Source: Vogesella alkaliphila
GTDB taxonomy: Bacteria; Pseudomonadota; Gammaproteobacteria; Burkholderiales; Chromobacteriaceae
DNA: 64,000 nucleotides
NCBI RefSeq assembly: GCF_014652475.1
Contig: NZ_BMYW01000012.1
Span: forward strand, 31,735 to 95,734
Direction: 5' to 3'
Positions within the stretch are counted from its first letter, which is position 1; each line of letters begins with the position of its first letter. A program made the position numbers and the translations under genes. Under the pieces are notes generated by a model. That model saw only the letters and a list, made by a program, of their open reading frames with translations. It made no database searches and was not told the DNA's origin. Shown here in pieces: positions 34,185-43,523 of this stretch.

Positions 34185-35843
34185 TTACAGGATCAGGCGG
34201 CGCACGTCGGACAGCAGCTTGCCCAGGTACACGGTGAAGCGGGCGGCAGCGGCGCCGTCGATCACGCGGTGGTCGAAGGACAGCGACAGCGGGCACATCA
34301 GGCGCGGCGCGAATTCCTTGCCGTTCCAGACCGGCTTGATCTGCGACTTGCACACGCCGAGGATGGCCACTTCCGGCGCGTTGACGATAGGCGTGAAGCC
34401 GGTACCGCCGATGCCACCCAGGCTGGAGATGGTGAAGGTCGCGCCCTGCATGTCGGTCGGCTTGAGCTTGCCGTCACGCGCCAGCGCGGACAGCTCGGTC
34501 AGCTCCTTGGCGATCTGCTTGATGCCTTTCTGGTCCACGTTCTTGATCACCGGTACTACCAGGCCGTTCGGCGTGTCGGCGGCGAAGCCGATGTGGTAGT
34601 ACTGCTTCAGCACCAGGTTGTCGCCGTCCAGCGAGCTGTTGAAGTTCGGGAAGGCTTTCAACGCCTCGGCGGCGGCCTTGATGATGAAGGCCAGCGGGCT
34701 GATCTTCAGGCCGGACTTTTCCCACTCCTTGCCGATGGTCTTGCGGAAGTCTTCCAGCTCGGTGATGTCGCAGTCGTCGTTGAACGTGACGTGCGGGATC
34801 ATCACCCAGTTGCGCGACAGGTTGGCGCCGGACAGCTTCTGGATGCGGGTCAGCGGCTTGGTTTCGATCGGGCCGAACTTGGCGAAGTCCACCTTCGGCC
34901 ACGGCAGCAGGTCGAGACCGGTGCCGGAAGCAGCCGGTGCCGCAGCCGGGGCCAGTGCCGCCGGGTTCTGCAGCACGGCTTTCACGAAGCCCTTCACGTC
35001 GTCCTCGACGATGCGGCCCTTGCGGCCGGTACCCTTGACCTTGGACAGGTCCACGCCCAGTTCGCGCGCCAGCTTGCGTACCGACGGGCCGGCGTGCGAC
35101 TTGGCGAAGCCGGCTTCGTTGAAGGCGGCAGCGACGGCGGCGGCAACCGGTGTTGCTACCGGTGCAGCGGCGGCAGCCGGAGCGGCAGCAACTGGCGCGG
35201 CAGCGGCAGGAGCCGGTGCCGCCGCGGCGGCTGGTGCGGCGGCCGCGCCGGCACCCTCGACCACCACGATCAGGTCGCCTTCGCTGGCCTTGTCGCCGAC
35301 TTTGACTTTCACTTCCACCACTTTACCGGCGGCGGTGGCCGGCACTTCCATGGTCGCCTTGTCGGTTTCCAGCGTGATCAGGCTGTCGTCGACCTTGATC
35401 TCGTCGCCGACCTTGACCGATACCTCGATCACGTCGACGCCGCTGTGGCCGCCGATGTCCGGGATGCGGATCTCGCTGCGGCCAACGTTGGCCGCAGCGG
35501 CCGGTGCCGCAGCCGCAACAGGGGCCGGGGCGGCTGCAGGTGCAGCAGCGGCAGGCGCCGGCGCCGGGGCTGCAGCAGCCGGAGCCGGTGCGGCGGCGCT
35601 GGCGCCCACTTCGATGATGGCGATCACGTCGCCTTCGGAAATCTTGCCGCCGAGTACGGCGCGCACTTCTTTCACCACACCGGCGGCTTCGGCCGGTACT
35701 TCCATGGTGGCTTTGTCGGTTTCCAGCGTGATTAGGCTGTCGTCGATGGCGACGGTCTGGCCCGGCTGGATGAAGACTTCGATGACGTCTACGTTGTTGT
35801 GCCCACCGATATCGGGCACTTTCAGTTCGATCAGATTGCTCAT
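34185..35843 (-). CDS. aceF: Dihydrolipoamide acetyltransferase (PDH E2)
   Basis: A 552-residue core of the pyruvate dehydrogenase complex. Two lipoyl domains (about 1-75 and 120-195) each carry [11 protein letters not shown]. Long Ala/Pro linkers separate them. The peripheral-subunit-binding domain near 250-285 contains [15 protein letters not shown] and [13 protein letters not shown]. The catalytic domain ends with [18 protein letters not shown], which holds the active-site HRxxDG. The ATG at 35843 matches the [15 protein letters not shown] start shared with lpdA; a GTG four codons upstream is less likely. Between aceE and lpdA. Confidence 0.97.
   Translation of the reverse strand: MSNLIELKVPDIGGHNNVDVIEVFIQPGQTVAIDDSLITLETDKATMEVPAEAAGVVKEVRAVLGGKISEGDVIAIIEVGASAAAPAPAAAAPAPAPAAAAPAAAPAPVAAAAPAAAANVGRSEIRIPDIGGHSGVDVIEVSVKVGDEIKVDDSLITLETDKATMEVPATAAGKVVEVKVKVGDKASEGDLIVVVEGAGAAAAPAAAAAPAPAAAAPVAAAPAAAAAPVATPVAAAVAAAFNEAGFAKSHAGPSVRKLARELGVDLSKVKGTGRKGRIVEDDVKGFVKAVLQNPAALAPAAAPAASGTGLDLLPWPKVDFAKFGPIETKPLTRIQKLSGANLSRNWVMIPHVTFNDDCDITELEDFRKTIGKEWEKSGLKISPLAFIIKAAAEALKAFPNFNSSLDGDNLVLKQYYHIGFAADTPNGLVVPVIKNVDQKGIKQIAKELTELSALARDGKLKPTDMQGATFTISSLGGIGGTGFTPIVNAPEVAILGVCKSQIKPVWNGKEFAPRLMCPLSLSFDHRVIDGAAAARFTVYLGKLLSDVRRLIL
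35341..35390 (-). repeat. Lipoyl-module DNA repeat, second aceF copy
   Basis: Encodes the lysine loop of the second lipoyl domain. It is identical to the lpdA copy except for one base. Confidence 0.8.
35475..35498. repeat. Dispersed repeat, perfect 24-bp palindrome in aceF linker
   Basis: GCTGCGGCCAAC plus its reverse complement, encoding AAANVGRSE at the end of the linker between lipoyl domains 1 and 2. Confidence 0.9.
35695..35744 (-). repeat. Lipoyl-module DNA repeat, first aceF copy
   Basis: Encodes the lysine loop of the first lipoyl domain. The three differences from the lpdA copy are all C-to-T on the plus strand. Confidence 0.78.
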
Positions 35844-36014
35844 GGCTCTATCCACATCGTAGGGCGGCGGCCCACGTGACGGGCAAGGCGTGGCGCCTTG
35901 CCTGCGGCGGGCTCCGCCAACATTCGGCTTGGTATCCCGGCTGCCGTCTGGCGGTGGCCGGATCGCGCTGCTGCAGGAGCGGCGAAAGCCACGCGGGTGA
36001 CTTCCGCCGGTATC

Positions 36015-36028
36015 AGGGTTGGCCGCAA
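36015..36028 (+). repeat. Dispersed repeat, GG-type copy between aceE and aceF
   Basis: AGGGTTGGCCGCAA in the 195-bp aceE-aceF spacer, 11 bp after the aceE stop. No inverted partner is adjacent. Confidence 0.78.
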
Positions 36029-36038
36029 CGGCCGCGCC

Positions 36039-38702
36039 TTAGACCTTCCAGCTAGGCAGCTTGGCGACGTTGATACCGTACTTGGTGATGGCTTCCTGGA
36101 CGCGGGCGGCGTCGATCTTGCCTTCGCGTGCCAGTGCCGACAGCGCGGCCACGGCGACGTAGCGGCGATCCACTTCGAAGAACTCGCGCAGCTTGGCGCG
36201 GCTGTCGGAGCGGCCGTAACCGTCGGTCCCCAGCACCACGTAACGGCCAGGCACGTATTCACGGATCTGGTCGGCGTAGTTGCGGATGTAGTCGGTGGCG
36301 GCGATCACCGGGCCGGAACGGCCGGCCAGCTGCTGCTCGACGTAGGACAGGCGTTGCTCGCCCACCGGGTGCAGCAGGTTGTGGCGGGACGCTTCCATGC
36401 CGTCGCGGCGCAGCTCGTTGAAGGAGGTCACGCTCCAGATGTCGGAGGCGATGCCGAAGTCGTTGCGCAGCAGGTCGGCGGCGGCAATCACTTCGCGCAG
36501 GATGGTGCCGGAGCCCATCAGCTGCACCTTCACCGCGGCGTCGCCACCGTCCTTGAACAGGTACATGCCCTTCAGGATGCCGTCTTCGGCGCCCTGCGGC
36601 ATCGCCGGGTGGGTGTAGTTCTCGTTCATCAGGGTGATGTAGTAGAACACGTCCTGCTGCTCGACATACATGCGGCGCAGACCGTCCTGCAGGATCACCG
36701 CCAGTTCGTAGGCGAAGGTCGGGTCGTAGCTGATGCAGTTCGGGATCAGGCCGGCCTGGATGTGGCTGTGGCCGTCTTCGTGCTGCAGGCCTTCACCGTT
36801 CAGCGTGGTGCGACCGGCGGTGCCACCGAGCATGAAGCCGCGGGCGCGCATGTCGCCTGCGGCCCAAGCCAGGTCGCCGATACGCTGGAAGCCGAACATC
36901 GAGTAGTAGATGTAGAACGGAATCATCGGGATGCCGTGGTTGGCGTAGCTGGTCGCTGCCGCAATCCACGAGGACATCGCGCCCGGCTCGTTGATGCCTT
37001 CCTGCAGCATCTGGCCGTCCTTGGATTCCTTGTAGAACATCAGCTGATCGGCGTCCTGCGGCACGTAGTTCTGACCCTGGGTGGACCAGATGCCGTACTG
37101 GCGGAACATGCCTTCCATGCCGAAGGTGCGGGACTCGTCCGGCACGATGGGCACGATCTGCTTGCCGATGTTCTTGTCCTTCAGCAGGATGCCCAGCTGG
37201 CGCACGAAGGCCATGGTGGTGGAGAACTCGCGCTCGCCGGAATCATTGAACTGGCTGTCGAACACATGCAGGCCCGGCACCGCCAGCGGGGTTTTCACCG
37301 GTTTGCGGGCCGGCAGGTAGCCGCCCAGCGCGGCACGGCGCTCGCGCATGTACTGCATTTCCGGGCTGTCTTCCGCCGGCTTGTAGTACGGTACCTTTTC
37401 CAGATCGGCGTCGGACACCGGGATGCCGAAGCGGTCGCGGAACTTGCGCAGGTTTTCCAGCGCCATCTTCTTGGCCTGGTGCGCCACGTTCTGCGCCTCG
37501 CCGGAAGAACCCATGCCGTAACCCTTGATGGTCTTGGCCAGGATCACGGTCGGACGGCCGTTGGCGTTGGTGGTGGCCTCGTGGTAGGCGGCGTACACCT
37601 TGTGCGGATCGTGGCCGCCGCGGTTCAGCGCCCAGATCTCGTCGTCGGACATGTTGGCCACCATCTCGCGCAGCTCCGGGTACTTGCCGAAGAAGTGCTC
37701 GCGCACGTAGGCGCCGTCCTTGGACTTGAAGGTCTGGTAGTCGCCGTCCACGCACTCGTCCATGCGCTTCTTCAGCAGGCCCTTGGTGTCCATGGCCAGC
37801 AGCGGGTCCCAGCGCGAGCCCCAGATCACTTTCAGCACGTTCCAGCCGGAACCGCGGAAGTCGCCTTCCAGTTCCTGGATGATCTTGCCGTTACCGCGTA
37901 CCGGGCCGTCCAGACGCTGCAGGTTGCAGTTGATCACGAACACCAGGTTGTCGAGGCCTTCGCGCGCCGCCAGCGCGATCGCGCCCAGGGATTCCGGCTC
38001 GTCCATCTCGCCGTCGCCGCAGAAGCACCACACCTTGCGACCCGGGGTCTTGGCCAGGCCACGGCTTTCCAGGTACTTGAGGAAGCGTGCCTGGTAGATG
38101 GCCATCAGCGGGCCCAGGCCCATGGACACGGTCGGGAACTGCCAGAAGTCTTCCATCAGCCACGGGTGCGGATAGGAGGACAGACCGCCGCCGTCCACTT
38201 CCTGGCGGAAGCTGTCCAGCTGCTCTTCGTTCAGGCGGCCTTCGAGGTAGGCACGCGCGTACACGCCAGGGGAGATGTGGCCCTGGAAGTAAACCAGATC
38301 GCCTTCCTGCTCGTCGTTGTGGGCGCGCCAGAAGTGGTTGAAGCCCACGTCGTACAGGGTGGCGGAGGACTGGAAGGAGGCGATGTGGCCACCCAGCTCC
38401 AGGTCTTTCTTGCCGGCGCGCAGCACCAGGGCCATCGCGTTCCAGCGGTTGATGGAGCGGATGCGGTGCTCCATCTCGTGATTGCCGGGGGACTTCTGCT
38501 CTTTGCCCACCGGGATGGTGTTCTGATAGGCGGTCGTGGCCTCGAACGGCAGGTGCGCGCCGCGACGGCGGGTGCGCTCGACCATTTTCTCCAGCAGGAA
38601 GTGGGCACGCTCGGCGCCGTCACTGTCCAGTACAGACTCCAGCGCATCGGTCCATTCGTGCGTTTCAACCGGATCGATATCGTCAGGGTAGATTGCTGCC
38701 AT
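36039..38702 (-). CDS. aceE: Pyruvate dehydrogenase E1, homodimeric type
   Basis: An 887-residue thiamine-diphosphate enzyme that decarboxylates pyruvate and acetylates the lipoyl groups of AceF. Motifs: DPVETHEWTDALESVL at the start; HISPGVYARAYLEGR; the ThDP-binding GDGEMDEPES, with its later NCNLQRLDGPVRG; MSDDEIWALNRGGHDPHKVYAAY; and YGMGSSGEAQNVAHQ. Length equals E. coli AceE. First gene of the operon. A -10 TATAAT lies about 100 bp upstream. No pdhR gene adjoins. Confidence 0.98.
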   Translation of the reverse strand: MAAIYPDDIDPVETHEWTDALESVLDSDGAERAHFLLEKMVERTRRRGAHLPFEATTAYQNTIPVGKEQKSPGNHEMEHRIRSINRWNAMALVLRAGKKDLELGGHIASFQSSATLYDVGFNHFWRAHNDEQEGDLVYFQGHISPGVYARAYLEGRLNEEQLDSFRQEVDGGGLSSYPHPWLMEDFWQFPTVSMGLGPLMAIYQARFLKYLESRGLAKTPGRKVWCFCGDGEMDEPESLGAIALAAREGLDNLVFVINCNLQRLDGPVRGNGKIIQELEGDFRGSGWNVLKVIWGSRWDPLLAMDTKGLLKKRMDECVDGDYQTFKSKDGAYVREHFFGKYPELREMVANMSDDEIWALNRGGHDPHKVYAAYHEATTNANGRPTVILAKTIKGYGMGSSGEAQNVAHQAKKMALENLRKFRDRFGIPVSDADLEKVPYYKPAEDSPEMQYMRERRAALGGYLPARKPVKTPLAVPGLHVFDSQFNDSGEREFSTTMAFVRQLGILLKDKNIGKQIVPIVPDESRTFGMEGMFRQYGIWSTQGQNYVPQDADQLMFYKESKDGQMLQEGINEPGAMSSWIAAATSYANHGIPMIPFYIYYSMFGFQRIGDLAWAAGDMRARGFMLGGTAGRTTLNGEGLQHEDGHSHIQAGLIPNCISYDPTFAYELAVILQDGLRRMYVEQQDVFYYITLMNENYTHPAMPQGAEDGILKGMYLFKDGGDAAVKVQLMGSGTILREVIAAADLLRNDFGIASDIWSVTSFNELRRDGMEASRHNLLHPVGEQRLSYVEQQLAGRSGPVIAATDYIRNYADQIREYVPGRYVVLGTDGYGRSDSRAKLREFFEVDRRYVAVAALSALAREGKIDAARVQEAITKYGINVAKLPSWKV

Positions 38703-38802
38703 CTCACATCCTCACTTTTATTTTCAGTTCACCACCCGCGTGGGCAGCGTCTGCTGTCATGACATTGGGTGCCTTGGTAAAGGCGTTACAGAACTGCGTC
38801 GG

Positions 38803-38808
38803 ATTATA
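38803..38808 (-). promoter_or_regulatory. -10 element of the aceE promoter
   Basis: TATAAT on the minus strand, within GATTATAATCC. The -35 region is T-rich and weak. CGCAAA and TTTGCG at 38821-38837 form an A/T-centred inverted repeat just upstream, possibly an activator or repressor site. Confidence 0.5.
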
Positions 38809-38939
38809 ATCGAACAATTTCGCAAAAAAAATTTGCGGAAGTGAAAAGTTTCTTACATAGCGCAGAGTGTAAATCGTGCCGATTTCCACGCGAAGTGGGC
38901 AATTGGGGATATCACTTAAAATCGGCTTTTTCGGCAGCG

Positions 38940-38956
38940 ATATTGCACTGCAATAT
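38940..38956. promoter_or_regulatory. Perfect 17-bp inverted repeat upstream of aceE
   Basis: ATATTGCA and TGCAATAT flank a single C, about 135 bp upstream of the aceE -10. The surrounding 344-bp gap between bepA and aceE is AT-rich and has no gene. The symmetry suggests a dimeric regulator. Confidence 0.5.
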
Positions 38957-39046
38957 GTTGTTTTTTTGCGATTATTGGCGAAACGGCGGCGGGCGGGGCA
39001 GAAAGCGCCGGCGCGCGGTGCGGACCGCGGCCGGACGGGGCAGGCG

Positions 39047-40489
39047 TCAGCGCGGCTTGGCCGGACGCTGCTTGTCGATTTCGCGCAAACGCGCCTCGAC
39101 GGTGGAGCGCAGGTAGAAGTCGTCGCCGCCGGCGCGGCTGGCGAGCTGGTACTGGATGCGCGCCGATTCAAACTCCTGTTCGATATAGAACGCGTGGCCC
39201 AGCGCGGCGTGGTAGCGCAGCGCGTCGGCCTCGCCGTAGCTGCGCGCCGCCAGCCGCCACAGCGCGGCGTTGTCGGGCGCGCGCTTGAGCGCCAGCTCGA
39301 TCTGCTGCCGCGCCTCGGCGCTGCGCCGCGCCTGCAGCAGGGTGTCGATGCGCGCCAGCCACAGCGCGTCGTTGGACGGGAATTGCTGCAGCGCCTGCTG
39401 GTAGCGTGCCAGCGCGCCGTCAAGGTTGGCCGCAGCGCGCTGGATGTCGCCGCCCAGCAGCAGCAGCGCCGGATGCGGCGGCAGTTGCCGCTGCGCGCTG
39501 GCCAGCGCCTGCTGCGCCTCGTCGTGGCGGCCCAGCTGCAACAGCGCGCGCGCGAGGCCGTAATACGTCGCCCCCGGCTGCAGGAAGCGGCCGGCGGCCA
39601 GCGCGGTGCGGTAGTGGCGCTCGGCCTCGGCGGCGCTGAGGGTGGCCAGACGCAGCTTCTCGCGCATCAGCAGGAAATCCTGGCTGTCGGCGCGCATGCG
39701 CAGCGGGTAGCCCTGCGCGCGGTTCTGCGCCTCGCTGACGCGCTCGCCGGTCAGCGGGTGGGTGCGCAGGAAGCCGAAGGCGTTGTTGTCGTTGTGGCGG
39801 TGGGTCTGCTGCAGGCGGTCGAAAAAGCCGGCCATGCTGCGCGCGTCGAAGCCGGCGGCGGTCAGGTACTGCATGCCGATGCGGTCGGCCTCGCGTTCGA
39901 AATCGCGCGAGTAGGCCAGCTGGCGGCTGGCGGCGAGGCCGACGCCGGCGTTGACCATGCCGGCGCTGACTTCGCCGTTGGACGCGTTGGACGCCAGCAC
40001 CCCGGCCAGGATCGCCGCCAGCATCAGCAGGTGGCGGTTGCCCTCGCCCTCCTGCATCCGCGCCAGATGGCGCTGGCTGACGTGGGCGATCTCGTGCGCC
40101 AGCACCGAGGCCAGTTCGCCCTCGCTCTGCGTCGCCAGCAGCAGGCCGCTGTGCACGCCGATCACGCCGCCGGGCAGCGCGAAGGCGTTGATGCTGCGGT
40201 CGTTGACGACGAAGAAAGCAAAGCGCATCCCCGGCAGCTGTGCACCGGCGGCCAGCCGCCCGCCGAGGTCGGCGAGGTAGGCGTTGACCTCGGCGTCGTC
40301 GATCACGTCGCCGTCGCCGCGCAGCGAACGCAGGATGTCGCGGCCGATGCGGTTTTCCTCCGCCTGCGGCAGGGCGGACTCGGCCACCGTGCCCAGGCTG
40401 GGCAGGTCGTTGGCGGCGAACAGCGGCGGCGCGGCCAGGGTGGCGAGCAGGCTGGCGACGAACAGGGCACGGCGGGAGTGTCGTTTCAT
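39047..40489 (-). CDS. bepA: Periplasmic M48 metalloprotease with TPR domain (BepA-like)
   Basis: A 480-residue exported protein. The signal peptide ends near residue 26 (SLLATLAAPPLFAAN). The M48 protease domain has the zinc motif HEIAH in SVLAHEIAHVSQRH and a downstream glutamate in DFEREADRIGMQYL. The C-terminal half is TPR repeats (HYRTALAAGRF, LGRHDEAQQALA, ARYQQALQQFP). BepA chaperones or degrades stalled outer-membrane proteins such as LptD. The ATG at 40489 was chosen for the signal peptide; the ribosome site is weak. Confidence 0.92.
   Translation of the reverse strand: MKRHSRRALFVASLLATLAAPPLFAANDLPSLGTVAESALPQAEENRIGRDILRSLRGDGDVIDDAEVNAYLADLGGRLAAGAQLPGMRFAFFVVNDRSINAFALPGGVIGVHSGLLLATQSEGELASVLAHEIAHVSQRHLARMQEGEGNRHLLMLAAILAGVLASNASNGEVSAGMVNAGVGLAASRQLAYSRDFEREADRIGMQYLTAAGFDARSMAGFFDRLQQTHRHNDNNAFGFLRTHPLTGERVSEAQNRAQGYPLRMRADSQDFLLMREKLRLATLSAAEAERHYRTALAAGRFLQPGATYYGLARALLQLGRHDEAQQALASAQRQLPPHPALLLLGGDIQRAAANLDGALARYQQALQQFPSNDALWLARIDTLLQARRSAEARQQIELALKRAPDNAALWRLAARSYGEADALRYHAALGHAFYIEQEFESARIQYQLASRAGGDDFYLRSTVEARLREIDKQRPAKPR
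39422..39434 (+). repeat. Dispersed repeat, GG-type single copy
   Basis: AAGGTTGGCCGCA in the TPR part of bepA, encoding RAAANLDG. Confidence 0.78.
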
Positions 40490-40539
40490 GCCGGTATGAT
40501 AACGAGCGGCGGCAGGAAGTTGCACGCGGTGCGTACTTT

Positions 40540-42246
40540 TCAGATCTGGTAGTCGCTGCCGGGGCACAGCTGCTGGATGGCGATGTGGGTGGACAGGTGC
40601 AGGCGGCCGTCGAAGCGCGCGGCCAGCCCGGCGCGCTTGCACACGTCCAGCACCGGGCCCTTGACCTCGGCCAGGTGCAGGCGGATGCCGCGCTCGGCGA
40701 GGCCGTCGTCCAGCCGCTCCAGCATCGAAAGCGCGGTCATGTCGAGGCGGTTGACCGCGCTCATCACCAGCAGCAGGCTGTGGCTGTCCGGACTGGCGGC
40801 GGCCAGCTGCTGGATGGCGTTGCCGACGTGGCGGGCATTGCCGAAGAACAGGCTCTCGTCGACGCGCAGCAGCAGCACGCCGGGCAGCGGCTCGGTGTGG
40901 TAGCGCAGCACGTTGCGGAAGTGCTCGGTGCCCGGCACCCGCCCCAGCACCGCGATGTGCGGCCGGCTGCTGCGCATCAGCCACACCGACAGCGAGATCA
41001 CCACCCCGGCGACGATGCCGGCGTCGACGCCCAGCGCCAGCACCAGCAGGAAGGTGACGGCAAACGCCACCGCGTCGGCGCGTTCGGTGCGCCACGCGGC
41101 GCGCAGCGCGGAAAAATCGATCATCACCGCCACCGAGGCGATGATGGTGGCGGCCAGCACCGCCAGCGGCAGATTGGCCAGCAGCGCGGTGGCGGTGCTC
41201 AGCAGCAACACCATCAGCGCGGCGGTGATCAGCGACGCGAGCTGGGTATTGGCGCCAGCGTCGGCATTGACCACCGAGCGGGTCAGGCCGCCGGTGACCG
41301 GAAAGCCGCCGCAGAGACCGGCGCCGAGATTGCACAAGCCCAGCGCCAGCAGCTCGCGGTCGGGGTCGATGGTTTCGCGCCGCGGCGCGGCCAGCATCTG
41401 CGCCACCGACAGGCTCTGCACGTAGTTGATCAGCGCGATGAAGAAGGCCGGCATCACCAGCGGCGCGAGGCCCAGCGACGGCAGCGCCGCCAGCCGCAGC
41501 GACGGCAGCCCGCCGGGCACCACGCCGACCACCGGCAGCCGCGACTGCCAGCCGGCCAGCGTCACCGCCAGCAGGCCGCCCAGCACCACCAGCATCGGCG
41601 CGGTGCGCGACAGCGGGCGCGCCACGCCGGATGCCAGCCCCAGCGCGTGCAGCAGGCCGGCCAGATAGCGCCGCGCCAGCACCAGCCCCAGCAACGCGAC
41701 CAGCCCCAGCAACAGCGCCAGCGGATTGAAGGCCGCGACATGGGCGAAGAAGGCCTGCGCGATGTCCGGCAGGCTGGCGCCGCCGGCGCGGAAGCCGGCC
41801 AGCGGTGCCAGCTGCGACAGCACGATCAACAGCGCCGAGGCGGCGGTGAAACCGGCCAGCACCGGCTGCGACAGCGCGTCGGCGAGGAAGCCGAGGCGCA
41901 GCAGGCCGAACAGGAACAGCATGGCGCCGGACAGCAGCGCCAGCCAGATGGCCGCCAGCAGGTAGTCGTCGCTGCCGGCTGCGGCCAACCTTGACAGCGT
42001 CGCCGCCACCAGCAGCGAGGTCACCGCCATCGGTCCCACCGACTGCGCGTGGCTGCCTCCGCTGAACGCGTACAGCAGCAGCGGCAGCAGGCTGGCGTAG
42101 AGGCCGGCTTCCGGCGGCAGGCCGGCCACCAGCGCATAGGCCAGCCCCTGCGGCACCAGCAGCAGGGTGACGATCACCCCGGCGCTGACGTCGCCGGGCA
42201 GGTCGGCACGGCGGTAGTGGCGCAGCCAGCGCGGCAACCAGCTCAT
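40540..42246 (-). CDS. SulP-family anion transporter with STAS domain
   Basis: A 568-residue inner-membrane protein. About 12 hydrophobic segments begin with RADLPGDVSAGVIVTLLLVPQGLAYAL, the SulP signature region. The soluble STAS domain (about 440-568) has LLLRVDESLFFGNA and LVMSAVNRLDMTALSMLERL. Family members carry sulfate, bicarbonate or other anions. Here it is the last gene of the bigR-YeeE-YedE operon, with its ATG overlapping the previous stop (ATGA), so export or uptake of a sulfur oxyanion is a reasonable inference. Confidence 0.9.
   Translation of the reverse strand: MSWLPRWLRHYRRADLPGDVSAGVIVTLLLVPQGLAYALVAGLPPEAGLYASLLPLLLYAFSGGSHAQSVGPMAVTSLLVAATLSRLAAAGSDDYLLAAIWLALLSGAMLFLFGLLRLGFLADALSQPVLAGFTAASALLIVLSQLAPLAGFRAGGASLPDIAQAFFAHVAAFNPLALLLGLVALLGLVLARRYLAGLLHALGLASGVARPLSRTAPMLVVLGGLLAVTLAGWQSRLPVVGVVPGGLPSLRLAALPSLGLAPLVMPAFFIALINYVQSLSVAQMLAAPRRETIDPDRELLALGLCNLGAGLCGGFPVTGGLTRSVVNADAGANTQLASLITAALMVLLLSTATALLANLPLAVLAATIIASVAVMIDFSALRAAWRTERADAVAFAVTFLLVLALGVDAGIVAGVVISLSVWLMRSSRPHIAVLGRVPGTEHFRNVLRYHTEPLPGVLLLRVDESLFFGNARHVGNAIQQLAAASPDSHSLLLVMSAVNRLDMTALSMLERLDDGLAERGIRLHLAEVKGPVLDVCKRAGLAARFDGRLHLSTHIAIQQLCPGSDYQI
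41980..41992 (-). repeat. Dispersed repeat, GG-type single copy
   Basis: TGCGGCCAACCTT in the SulP gene, encoding SRLAAAG in a loop. Confidence 0.78.
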
Positions 42247-42686
42247 CGCGACAGCGCTTTGTCCAGCGGCCGGAACAGCAACATGCCCGCCACCATCGCC
42301 AGCACGAACACCAGCCCCGGCCATTGCAGGCTGCCCAGCAGCACCAAGCCCGGGCCGGGACAGATGCCGGCGATGCCCCAGCCGATGCCGAACAGCACGC
42401 TGCCCAGCACCAGCCGCGGCGTGATGCCGGTCTTGCCCGGCAGGTGGATGGGCGCGCCCGACCACGCCGGCAGCTGGCGCTGGCTGCGCGACTCGGCGAG
42501 GCGGAACAGCGGCAGGCCGACGGCGATGGCGCCGCCCATCACCAGCGCCAGCGACGGATCCCAGGCCCCGGCCAGATCGAGAAAACCGATCACCTTCTGC
42601 GGATTGCTCATTCCCGACAGCAGCAGGCCGATGCCGAACAGCAGGCCGATGGCGAACGCCTGTCCCGCTTGTGCACGATGTTTCAT
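42243..42686 (-). CDS. YeeE/YedE-family sulfur transporter half, DUF6691 type
   Basis: A 147-residue membrane protein with four hydrophobic segments. Motifs: FGIGLLLSGMSNPQKVIGFLDL at the start and GWGIAGICPGPGLVLLG late, where the cysteine is typical of Sulf_transp proteins that pass thiosulfate or persulfide-like sulfur. It forms a complete transporter with the half encoded 10 bp upstream. ATG at 42686 after GAGGAG. Its stop overlaps the SulP start. Confidence 0.88.
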   Translation of the reverse strand: MKHRAQAGQAFAIGLLFGIGLLLSGMSNPQKVIGFLDLAGAWDPSLALVMGGAIAVGLPLFRLAESRSQRQLPAWSGAPIHLPGKTGITPRLVLGSVLFGIGWGIAGICPGPGLVLLGSLQWPGLVFVLAMVAGMLLFRPLDKALSR

Positions 42687-42696
42687 CTTGTTCTCC

Positions 42697-43128
42697 TCAC
42701 GCCAGCAGGTGGCGCAGCAGGTAGACCGCGGCAAAGCCGGCGCCCATGAACGACAGCGTCGCCACCAGCGAGCGCGGCGACAGCCGCGACAGGCCGCAGA
42801 CGCCGTGCCCGCTGGTGCAGCCGGAGGCAAAGCGGGTGCCGACGCCGACCAGCAGCCCGGCCAGCAGCAGCTGCGGGGTATCGGCCATCATCCTGACCGC
42901 CGGCAGCTCGCCGCGCAGCAGCAGGTACAGCGCCGGCGCCAGCAGCAGGCCGCCGATAAAGGCGGCGCGCACGTCGCGGTCCGGCGCGCCGTCTACCAGG
43001 CCGCCCAGCAGGCCGCTGATGCCGGCGATGCGTCCCAGCCCCAGCGCCATCCACGCCGCGGCCAGCCCGATCAGCACGCCGCCGGCCAGTGCGGCCAACA
43101 GCGCCGCCGGATCCCAGATGATGGTCAT
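42697..43128 (-). CDS. YeeE/YedE-family sulfur transporter half
   Basis: A 143-residue membrane protein. The signature GTRFASGCTSGHGVCGLSRL near 97-116 carries two cysteines used to relay sulfur across the membrane. An N-terminal GLAAAWMALGLGRIAGISG segment matches the family. It is the partner of the following small gene; both together equal one full YeeE. Located between bigR and its partner, so expression should respond to sulfide or persulfide stress. Confidence 0.88.
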   Translation of the reverse strand: MTIIWDPAALLAALAGGVLIGLAAAWMALGLGRIAGISGLLGGLVDGAPDRDVRAAFIGGLLLAPALYLLLRGELPAVRMMADTPQLLLAGLLVGVGTRFASGCTSGHGVCGLSRLSPRSLVATLSFMGAGFAAVYLLRHLLA

Positions 43129-43143
43129 GATGTGTCTCCTTGG

Positions 43144-43473
43144 TCAGGGCGACGGCGGTTGCGGTCCCGCCTCGTCGCCACAAAACAGGCTATGCAAGGT
43201 GCCGAGGATGGCCATCGCCTCCTGGCTGGCTACACTGTAGTAGATCCACTTGCCCTCGCGCCGGGTGTTGACCAGCGCCTCGTTGCGCAGCACGCCCAGC
43301 TGCTGCGACAGCGTCGGCTGCCGGATGCCGGTCAGCCGTTCCAGCTCGGACACGCTCTTCTCGCCGTCCACCAGCTGGCACAGCAGCAGCAGCCGGTCTT
43401 CGTTGGCCAGGCTTTTCAGCAGGCTGGTGGCACGGGACGCGTTGTCATGCAGGATGCTCAGATCCATGGTCAT
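43144..43473 (-). CDS. bigR: ArsR-family persulfide-sensing repressor (BigR/SqrR type)
   Basis: A 109-residue winged-helix repressor. The recognition region is LERLTGIRQPTLSQQLGVLRNEALV with a wing RREGKWIYYSV. Two cysteines, Cys32 in LLLLCQLV and Cys98 in HSLFCGDE, are 66 residues apart, the same spacing I recall for the sensing pair in BigR (42/108) and SqrR (41/107), where a polysulfide bridge releases DNA. AGGAGG precedes the ATG. It is divergent from the dioxygenase gene, and an AT-rich 18-bp inverted repeat lies between them. Confidence 0.9.
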   Translation of the reverse strand: MTMDLSILHDNASRATSLLKSLANEDRLLLLCQLVDGEKSVSELERLTGIRQPTLSQQLGVLRNEALVNTRREGKWIYYSVASQEAMAILGTLHSLFCGDEAGPQPPSP

Positions 43474-43523
43474 TACTTCCTCCTGTCTGTCTTGTTCTTT
43501 TTGAATGTCGCAGCACGTCTTTA

